A DNA stretch of 64,000 nt. Source: Haematococcus lacustris (taxonomy: Eukaryota; Chlorophyta; Chlorophyceae; Chlamydomonadales; Haematococcaceae). Positions 57,301-64,000 of the stretch are shown piece by piece (positions within the stretch are counted from its first letter, which is position 1; each line of letters opens with the position of its first letter). Both the position numbers and the translations under genes were made by a program. The DNA lies in NCBI GenBank assembly GCA_030144725.1, contig JASKMD010000016.1, positions 1,207,793-1,271,792 of the forward strand. The letters are read 5' to 3'. The notes beneath the pieces were generated by a model that saw only the letters and a program-made list of their open reading frames with translations, had not been told where the DNA came from and searched no databases.

Positions 57301-60300
57301 CCTCCCTGTCCTCCTTCTCCCTCCCTCTCCTCCCTCTCCCTCCCTCTCCTTCTTCTCCCTCCCTCTCCTCCCTCTCCCCCTTCTCCCTCCCTCTCCTCCT
57401 TCTCCCTCCCTCTCCTCCTTCTCTCTCCCTCTCCTCCTTCTCCCTCTCCTCCTCCTTCTCCCTCCCTCTCCTCCCTCTCCTACTTCTCCCTCCCCTCCCC
57501 TACCTCTTGAGTGTTCCAGGGGAGCAGGGTGACGACATTGAGGTTCAGCCCCTTCAGCTGTACATCAGTGTCCTTCACGCATGATGTAGTGGCAGGCAGA
57601 CAATGTTAGCGCTTGATGCTTGATGAGGTGCTAGATGAGGTAGTGACGCTGCAAGCTCTTGCTGCTTGGACAAGTGCCACACAGTATGTGTCAATGGATG
57701 CTCCACTCTCTCTCCCTATCTCTTGGCCCACTCAGCGCATACACAAAACTGGCCTGCAGCGTTGACACTGATGAGCTCACAGCACAGCACAGGGTATGCC
57801 ATGCCCTGCCATAGTCTGGTATGCGTCAGCCTCGTATAACACACACGTGGTGCAGGTTCCAGTGGGAGGGTAGCAAGACCACGCCCCAAGGCTACTCTCC
57901 TCCCTTAATGCACGCCCGACGGCCAGGGCGGTGTCTTTCTTTCTTTCTTTCCGATTGGAAACCACCAGCATTGCCGCGGCACATAAAGCTGAAGACTACA
58001 CGGATCCAGGGTTGCTTGATGATGGAGCTAGGGCTGTGGCATGCGGCATTAAGCCTCATGTGACAGTCTGCAGCCAGGGCGTAGTCTTTCTTTCTTTCTT
58101 TCTTTCTTTCTTTCACGTGGTGCAGCATACCAGCATCATCAACAGCAGATGTGCAAGATGGCTTTGCAAGATACGCAGTGATTGGCCAACAACTCCCAGC
58201 CTGTGTGTCACGCCTCCCCATGCTGTGGGTGTGGCATGCTGCTGCTGCCTCCGGGCCTCCGGGCCTCACCTCCCAGATGCCCACTGGCCTGTTGACCAGG
58301 CTGGAGGCATCTTGGATGTTCCTGCAGGTCATGGCAGTCTGGAGTGCTTACCGCATGTGGCAATGACGCAAAGGCTGGCGCTAAGCTTCCGACCTGAAGC
58401 GCATGAGTGGCTGCCTGGCTGTGCAGCTTGGTAGCAGTTTGGCAACAGCTTGGCAACAGCTTGGCACCAGCTTGGCAACAGCTTGGCAACAGCTTGGCAA
58501 CAGCTTGGCAACAGCTTGGCAACAGCTTGGCAACAGCTTGGCAACAGCTTGGCAACAGCTTGGCAGCAGCTTGGCAACAGCTTGGTAGCAGCTTGGCAAC
58601 AGCTTGGTAGCAGTTTGGCAACAGTTTGGCAACAGCTTGGCAACAGCTTGGCAGCAGCTTGGCAACAGCTTCGCAGCAGCCAAGCTCCTGGTGTCCTGGG
58701 GATTACTATGTTCATGGTCTCTTGCTTAGAAGAGAAGCCTGTCAGACAGGCTCCAGTATCTGCCAGCAGCCTTGTTGCAGCTTGGCCAGGAGCCTGACCT
58801 CAGCCTGGTCGCTGCTTGTCAGTAGCCAGAGCCACACAGGCTGGCTCACAATGCCTGCATCCTGTGCCCAAGGCATAAGCTGCGACTGGTACTATGTTGA
58901 GGGAGCGGGGACCAGGCTGGCTGCTTAGGTTGGCAGGTGATGGTGGCTGGGCAGCCCATGCAGGCAGTGGCAGGCACCAGAGCCTGTATGGCAGGCTTCT
59001 CTTCTAAGCAAGAGACCATGCACACAGTATTGCCCAGAACATCGGCAGCACTCACATGTTGATGCTGGTGATGGTCAGCTGGGAAGCCAGCACCGCTGTG
59101 TATCTGCATGTGAGCAGGCCAGAGCACATGACACAACCCTTGTGCATGCCGCCTTCACAGGCAGGTAGTTTAGCCAGGTATGCCAGGCATGCCGCCTTGG
59201 CCAAGGCAGGTGGCTACTCAGTGTTTAGGCCGGGCCCGGCCATGGGAATCCTGTAGGGCGTGCCAGGCGTGTTGTCTTGGTCTAGGGTGTGCATGTCTAG
59301 GCTTCAGTGGTCTACTTGATTCTTGTTAAACATGTCTGCCTGTTGTCTGGCAGCAGCTGGGGCAGCCTTTGTGCATGCTGCTGCTCGGCAGTGATCCTCA
59401 CCCACATGTTGATCAGGATGAGTTGAAGGAAGCCAAACCTGTGACAGCAGGAAAGATAGACAGGCTCGTGGTCACGGAACCAAGCTTGGGCAGGCTCAAA
59501 ACAGCGACAGCAGCAGCAGCACGTGCAGAGGCAGCTGCGTACCCCAATACAATGATGCGGCCGCCAGTGCTCTTGACGTTAAATTGCTGGAGCGCCTGCA
59601 TGTTTTGCGCACAGCACAAACAAGGTGTTGCCATTGATGAATGCATGTGTACTAAAAAGAAACGGGGACCTTTGGTAAAGAAAGAAGAGAATACAAGAAA
59701 CCGCTCACTTGCATTCAACATAAACTGCATACCATGGCACGTCCTTGCCTGGCACATCAACATTGCCCACAACATCGCAAGAGTAGTGCGTCATGCTGAG
59801 CACATAGAAAATGGATAGTACTAGACAACGCTACATGTACAATCAACATGGACTGCTTAGTAAGTAGCAGTGCTTACCATGCACCATGCTAACCATATGT
59901 CATAGTTGCATCTGACATTGACTATTGACCATGGCATGGACATGGCTGTCATACTTCTCCCACAGAGGGTCTCGTGTCAAATGGCCTTGTGAGCCTGATG
60001 TGGCCTTAATGGCGGCTGCCAAGCTTGTCACATGTGGTCCTTGCATGTCCACACCTGTCATACTGCCCACAGCAACATCGCAGTATTAGTGCGGCATGAC
60101 CCTAACACCCACCTTGAGCATGAGTGCAGTGGCAGCCCACTGCAAGTTGCAGTACTTGTCAAAGGCTGGCTGTGGCCTTGCTATGATGCGGCGAACAGGG
60201 ACCTGGCAAAGCAAGCCGGCACAAAACATAGTTATATGCACCCATGCAATTGCATGCATGCCCCATATGCACTCCATGTGCAACCTGTGCTCTGCCAGTG

Positions 60301-62634
60301 CTGCATGTCTATGCCCCATGCACCCACATACCTCAGCAAGCAGCACAGCTACACCAACTACCACTGATGTGGCAAACATGAGGATCCAGACGTTGGGGTC
60401 GAAAGGGCGTAGGAAAGAGAACATATCTATCTTTGAAGGCACGTGTATGAGGATGCTGAAGCCTGAAGTGTGGGCAAATGAGCGGCAAGTGTAATAAACG
60501 TGTCAGAGGATGTGATGGCAAGTGGGATCCAACAATGCCAGGATTATTTCAATGAATGCCGGATCAACAAGCTGGGATTGCAGTTGCAAAGATTTACACC
60601 CCTTCTGGCCCTGCAACAATAAAAAGCGAGGATGTGATGACAAGTGTGATGATACAAAGGTCCACAAGCTGCTGGCCATGCATGACCGCCATGTGCACCT
60701 GTTTCAGCCACCAATGCGTTCAACGCCTCAGGAAAAAGCACTACCAGGACCAGGACAGTGGGCTGTCAATACGTGTGACAAATCTCATGGTTTCATGGCA
60801 GCTGGGTCTACATTTGACGTGTGTGTAGGGCTGTAGTGTCAGCCTCATGTGAGGGGAGGAGCTGGCTGCAATGCTGTCTAGTGCAGTCTCGTGCCTGGCG
60901 CTGGGCCACCTGACCTGACTCTGTAGTTGTCCCGGCCATTGCCAGACCTGCAGCGCAGCATGTACAGCCACATCACTTCACAAACCACGCGATGCACTTT
61001 GTTTCTCGAGGGTTGCAACAAGGGTTGCCAGCTGGTTCCCACATGCATATGGACACTGCACCACCACCACACGCAGATGCTGCAGTGCTAATGTTCAAGG
61101 TGGGCTGTTTGCTGTTGAAGGCGCAGTGCCTATGTCATGGGTGCGAACCCACCTTCGTCCATGTAGTCGGTTGAGAGGCGGATGCCTCCAAACGCAACGT
61201 CACATTGTGTAGGATCACCATTGGGCTTCTTCAGTGCCGCTAGCAAAGGGTCCCAATCCTGTGGCCCAAACCACCATGACCAGCCACAACGCATGCAAGC
61301 CACATGCAATGATTGCAAAGAGGCATCCAGGCACCTCCACAGTTTGTACACATTTCAAAAGTGGGCATGGCATGTTGTCACACACATGGGCACAATGGCC
61401 TTCCCTCATGGGCGGCTAATGGGTATCTAATGGGCACACTGACTCCCTACACCTTCTTTGGCACCTCCCAGCGAAGAAGTGGGAAGCGGTGGTAGCAGAT
61501 GCATGCGTAGGGGAGGTCCAGGTGCATGGCAAGGTCAGGGAGGGGTAGTGGCAGGTTCAGTTTGACCATCTAGCTCATGCACACCCTGATGATACCCTTG
61601 CAGGCCCAGTCTACACACACTCCACACAGTCTTCACAGACTCTGCAATAGCTCAAAATGGCTGGAGCTGCTGGAGCTGGCCGTAGGTGGCTAGTTCGGGC
61701 CAGTGGCGGCTCATCCAAATAAGCCAGGGACCTGACATGCAAATCCAAATAAGCTAGGGAGCGTCCAAATTAGCTAGGGAGCTGACTTGCATGGTGGTGC
61801 AGGGCCTTGCGAATATTGCTGTTGCTGCAACACCCACCATGCAAACAAAGGTCCAGTTGTTAGGAGACCACTCGTGAAAGCCCCGGTCAACCAGGAATGC
61901 GGCTGTCTCCTTGAACAGCTGCACCTCGTACCCTGAGCACACCACGCTGCTGTGATGAGAGACGATGCATTGAGGCACCATGCTGTTCCATGTGCAGGCA
62001 TGCTAGCAACATTCAATAACAAAACCAAGTTGAGTCGAGCAGAGCTCAATGCTGCAGCTACCACCAGTAGAGCGTGACCCGGAAGCACCTACCAGTAGCT
62101 GTTGATGCGTCGCTGCCTGGTGAGCATCGTACCAGAGGCTGAATAGACAGGCAACAGCAAGCCAGCCCACAATAAATCACTGAAAAGGGGACAAAGTTGT
62201 GTATGGTATATGGACAAAATGGACTATGGTTTCAAAGTATCTTTAGCCGCGTTGCAACAGTATGTTTCACGACGAAGGCGTATGCCAGTGTACCCGTGTG
62301 GGTGTGCCTGCGCCTGCAGGGAATGTGTGTGAGCAAGAGCTATTTACGGTAGGGTAGAAGAGAGCGCCGTGTTTGATGAATGATATAAAGAGGGCTGTAC
62401 TGTGCAGGAGGTGCCAAAAATGTCGATAGCATGTCGGCAGATGCTTTCAGTCGTAACACATCGCGTTGAACTTACCGTGTCAACAGTCAAGCAAACACGG
62501 CGCATCGCCTTGGTAGCTATGTCGGCCCCAGGCTCCGGTACGATGATAGCCCAGCATCCGAGAAATGCAGTAATTAAAAGCAAAGCCGATAGAAGCAGCT
62601 TGCTGGCGAAGTGCTGGGCAAACCACCGCCCCAT
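51319..62634 (-). CDS. Ionotropic glutamate receptor-like channel
   Basis: Minus exons: 62476-62634 (signal peptide), 62093-62138, 61838-61949, 61153-61258, 60332-60462, 60113-60202, 59543-59595, 59402-59438, 59056-59103, 58270-58321, 57504-57572, 56620-56793, 53577-53644, 53297-53375, 52921-53000, 52527-52596, 52249-52362 and 51319-51459. In order they give signal LLLSALLLITAFLGCWA, S1 (SGYEVQLFKETAAFL, CDVAFGGIRLSTDYMDEG, FSILIHVPSK), M1 (VWILMFATSVVVGVAVLLAE), pore loop (NLQWAATALMLK), M3 (GGRIIVLG, FGFLQLILINMW, YTAVLASQLTITS, the equivalent of SYTANLAA), S2 (DASSLVNRPVGIWE, NVVTLLPWNTQEDEAQML, GTLDALIFEDTPLAE, AWEEALIFMEEMGV), M4 (LWIFLGATTAAGFACNIAAW) and a short tail. About 540 residues, without the large amino-terminal domain of animal and plant receptors. 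One exon before 62138 and one M3 junction are unresolved in phase. It should be a ligand-gated cation channel in plasma or ciliary membrane; the ligand is unknown. Confidence 0.88.
51590..51960 (+). mobile_element. Fanzor-like family, 5'-end fragment (copy A)
   Basis: Begins with the leader gagtgatgtggcgg/gagtgacacactgg and MPPKKRKNTAKQAHENK, followed by a GT donor. After an acceptor near 51872 comes a second short exon readable as TYNELGPALGVSYTKLRP, then a donor near 51951. No catalytic region follows. Antisense to the receptor gene, in the intron between exons 52249-52362 and 51319-51459. Confidence 0.5.
53039..53294. repeat. (GGGC)n microsatellite in receptor intron
   Basis: About 60 copies of GGGC, more than 50 of them uninterrupted. 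It fills almost the whole intron between receptor exons 53297-53375 and 52921-53000. Poly Pro-Ala-Arg and Gly-Arg-Ala frames through it are artefacts. Confidence 0.97.
53662..53792. repeat. 17-bp minisatellite
   Basis: About eight copies of a 17-bp unit (AGCAGCTGGGCACAAAA) starting about 20 bp from the acceptor of receptor exon 53577-53644. Confidence 0.9.
53953..55205 (+). CDS. Fanzor/TnpB-like protein, copy 2, 5'-incomplete, with 3' flank
   Basis: Two plus exons: about 53953-54141 (HITVTLATWDAVWEVSLDPK, QRLRLYEAQDRALEQFFK) and 54248-54997. The second reads EEMAEVAMQRHGRAKQLVVF, FGATTIGTRGGWGADAVLRA, VLVDEHRTSRVSSAV, QGLMWCPAV, RWLDRDCNAALNMQRIGESR and RLRDKPPKAQ, then a Gln tract and stop. 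VDEHRTS is like the segment before the zinc ribbon of Fanzor/TnpB proteins, but the expected Cys-x2-Cys is replaced by Ser-Ser. DRD-x-NAALN resembles the last RuvC motif. The linker near 54660-54780 is read in a shifted frame relative to copy 1, and the frame is restored before WLDRD. Earlier exons are missing. It lies antisense in receptor intron 53645-56619. The nuclease call is tentative. Confidence 0.5.
55311..55445 (+). pseudogene. Second Fanzor/TnpB-like C-terminal remnant
   Basis: A short plus frame ends YQDRDNNVALNIGRGEERR, then PPDIVLVAWP and a stop at 55443-55445. The DRDNN-x-ALNIGR motif is of the same type as at 10.05 and 54.8 kb but with a different tail, so it comes from another subfamily. 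Confidence 0.4.
55830..56165 (+). mobile_element. Fanzor-like family, 5'-end fragment (copy B)
   Basis: Leader CCTCCTGGAGGTGCGAGAG followed by the gagtgacacactgg segment and MPPKKRKSTDKQEPRPTKIK, then a GT donor. The following intron-like sequence includes GAGCTCACATCGCTGCTG, which also appears at the deletion junction of the element at 28 kb. No catalytic region follows. Confidence 0.5.
57150..57510. repeat. Polypyrimidine CTCCTCC-type tract
   Basis: About 350 bp of imperfect CTCCTCCCT/CTTCTCCC repeats directly intronic to the donor of receptor exon 57504-57572. On the coding (minus) strand it is a purine run. Confidence 0.9.
57862..57960 (-). repeat. Short dispersed repeat, copy 3, with TTTC tail
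   Basis: Inverted relative to copies at 6080 and 12345; contains GCACGCCCGACGGCCAGGGC and ends in (CTTT)n. A second CTTT run, without the rest, is at 58086-58116. Lies in the receptor intron between exons 58270-58321 and 57504-57572. Confidence 0.7.
58437..58680. repeat. 11-bp minisatellite (CTTGGCAACAG)
   Basis: About 21 copies of CTTGGCAACAG with a few variants, in the receptor intron between exons 59056-59103 and 58270-58321. Confidence 0.95.
58699..59033. mobile_element. Small inverted-repeat (foldback) element
   Basis: About 65 bp at 58699-58764 recur inverted at 58969-59033, sharing ATGGTCTCTTGCTTAGAAG and AGAAGCCTG. They enclose about 200 bp without an ORF. It ends about 20 bp from receptor exon 59056-59103. 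Probably a MITE; target duplication not established. Confidence 0.6.
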
Positions 62635-63791
62635 CGCGCACGGGATTTTATTGGGGGTAGGCTAGCGGCAGGCTACGGTCCGGATAGAAAGCAACGACAG
62701 CGGCTATTAGACGCTAGTAGACATCATACACGCGGCATTCGTGGAGCTGTGTTGCCCGCGGTGCACGTGAGCCCACATGACAGCTATGTTTATCCACGGG
62801 AAACTTTTTTTGTAGACTGACGGTTAGGGCGCGTTAATGTTAACACCCTAGGCTTTCGACTTTAACACATTGTTAACGCTACTTTAACACATTGTTAACA
62901 CCTTCAGCCTCCACCCTGACGACCCGGTGTGCAAGGGGTCACCCCCGCCATTGGCCCCGCAATTCACTTTTTGGCACCGTCTTTGATTCAGGTGGTCACC
63001 CCGGCCGTTGGTCCCGCCAATCCGTGACAGGCGCGACGCTCACACCACGCGCTAGTGAAGGGTAGCTGAGGCTATCGCGGTAACTCACGCGCGCTGAAAC
63101 TCGCGTTTTGGACTGAAGCCTCCCAGATCACTCCGCCCGCCATTCCCGCGGACTGTGAACATGGTCGCTCGCTGCAACCTGGGGCTCAACGGGGTGCGAC
63201 CGTACGTGGGTCGCAGGGCGAAGCGCAAGATTCCCTGGGTCGCTATTCACACAACCTTGTCATGGATGTCCCGGTGCCGGGACGTGTGCAATTGGCGTAG
63301 CACCGTGCGGCATGCGATGACCGCTTAGTCTTCTATACGCCCATTATGCTATGAACACCGTAGATGAAATAGTACAGCCACTAATCAGCCGGCTGCTCTC
63401 ACAACATCGCGCAGCACAAGTGCATTGTGGAGGTACTTCGCATCGACGTGGTGGCATCCGAACGCTCTAAGGGCAAGTACAGCCGGCGATCCAAATTTCT
63501 CCCGGCTCGAGTAACCAGACAATGTACTCTTGATGTAGGCGCGCACCTAATGCTATTTCTGCGGGAGCCTAGGTCCTTTAGCTCATAAATTCTTCTCAGC
63601 TCCGGGTAAGGACGGACACATGTAGCCAGTACAACTTGCTATGTTGCTTGTAAGGCCTATGTTGTATGTAGCAGAATGACCCGCCCTTGCTGCCGCTCTC
63701 AATGTAGAAAATGCAGATGTTACTAGAAAGTTATTTAAGTCGTGCATAGCTACCCCCATGGTTGACGACTGTTGCAGGAGCCAGGCACCCT
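62635..63791. other. Repeat-rich region upstream of the receptor gene
   Basis: Holds the receptor promoter. At 62822-63000 it contains GTTAAC-rich repeats, a GACGACCCGG motif and GGTCACCCCCGCCATTGG, related to the foldback family at 3.2-4.3 kb. A degenerate second copy of that core follows near 62992. A 55-codon ATG frame at 63161 has no recognisable motif. Confidence 0.5.
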
Positions 63792-64000
63792 ATGGGTATT
63801 CCCAGCAAACGCGCCAAGGCCAGTAGGGCTAATGGGGCTCAAGGGCAGCTGCAGCAGCAGCTACGTGAAGCAGCAGCTCGACAACAACAGATCCTTATGT
63901 CTGCAGTTGCTGCCACATGCTGGGGCCATAAGCGCCCACGCAGCTGCCTTGGCCGGAGCGCTCAGCAGCAGCTCAGCATGGACCAGCAGGAGCTGCAGGG
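63792..64000 (+). CDS. Start of an ORF leaving the window, unrecognised
   Basis: ATG at 63792 opens a frame that continues to the window edge (about 69 codons). It starts MGIPSKRAKASRANGAQ, has a basic, nuclear-localisation-like start and then a Gln/Ala-rich helix. A splice-acceptor-like gttgcag lies just upstream, so it might be internal. No family recognised; short basic starts of this sort also occur on the transposon-derived ORFs in this window. Confidence 0.3.
   Translation, partial: MGIPSKRAKASRANGAQGQLQQQLREAAARQQQILMSAVAATCWGHKRPRSCLGRSAQQQLSMDQQELQ

Noticed and set aside
57041..57532. 163-codon plus ORF (Leu/Pro/Ser rich)
   Set aside because: Product of a polypyrimidine tract in a receptor intron.
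1..64000. CRISPR arrays, bacterial operons or phage genes
   Set aside because: The tandem repeats have no unique spacers, and all recognised genes are intron-containing eukaryotic genes.

Overview
This is a nuclear genomic window from a unicellular green alga, most likely a chlorophycean of the Chlamydomonadales (a Haematococcus- or Chlamydomonas-like species). The evidence is the very intron-dense genes with GT-AG and some GC-AG introns, the high GC content, heavy CAG/CTG, GGGGCA and TTTC microsatellites, a TGTAA polyadenylation signal of the chlorophyte type, a plant-type NAP1 with a C-terminal CKQQ box, and a plant-type MKP1 phosphatase. The species assignment is inference. Nearly all open frames longer than 100 codons in the raw sequence are repeat artefacts. 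The real genes are chains of short exons, which I joined by hand from splice sites and reading phase.

Layout. 1-2.2 kb: minus-strand 5' part of a gene with a DNA polymerase I-type 5'-3' exonuclease domain, running off the left edge. 2.6-4.4 kb: nested inverted-repeat (foldback) elements. 4.57-9.2 kb: minus-strand FNR-type FAD/NAD(P) oxidoreductase (PKIWI502-like) with a one-base frameshift in the last exon. 9.9-10.2 kb: remnant of a TnpB/Fanzor-like gene. 10.6-15.0 kb: minus-strand NAP1 histone chaperone. 15.46-21.56 kb: plus-strand MKP1-type dual-specificity phosphatase with a gelsolin-like segment, divergent from NAP1. 23.6-48.5 kb: one plus-strand gene of about 36 exons encoding a roughly 2,010-residue coiled-coil protein. 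Its 3' half was built by tandem duplication of a five-exon, 179-codon cassette, and one of its introns carries a complete hAT element. 50.6-62.6 kb: minus-strand ionotropic glutamate receptor-like channel, whose introns host several copies of a Fanzor-like transposon family. 62.6-64.0 kb: repeat-rich DNA and the start of an ORF that leaves the window.

The genes do not form a pathway; they are unrelated housekeeping, signalling, cytoskeletal-type and channel genes. What links the window is mobile DNA in introns. I see a hAT element with 8-bp target duplication, a TA-flanked foldback element with 149-bp arms, a short dispersed repeat in three places, and a Fanzor-like family present as 5' fragments, 3' fragments and one copy with both ends joined by internal deletion.

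Exon coordinates come from reading splice sites by eye with phase checks, without transcript data. Single boundaries, especially first exons and gene ends, may be wrong by a few codons.
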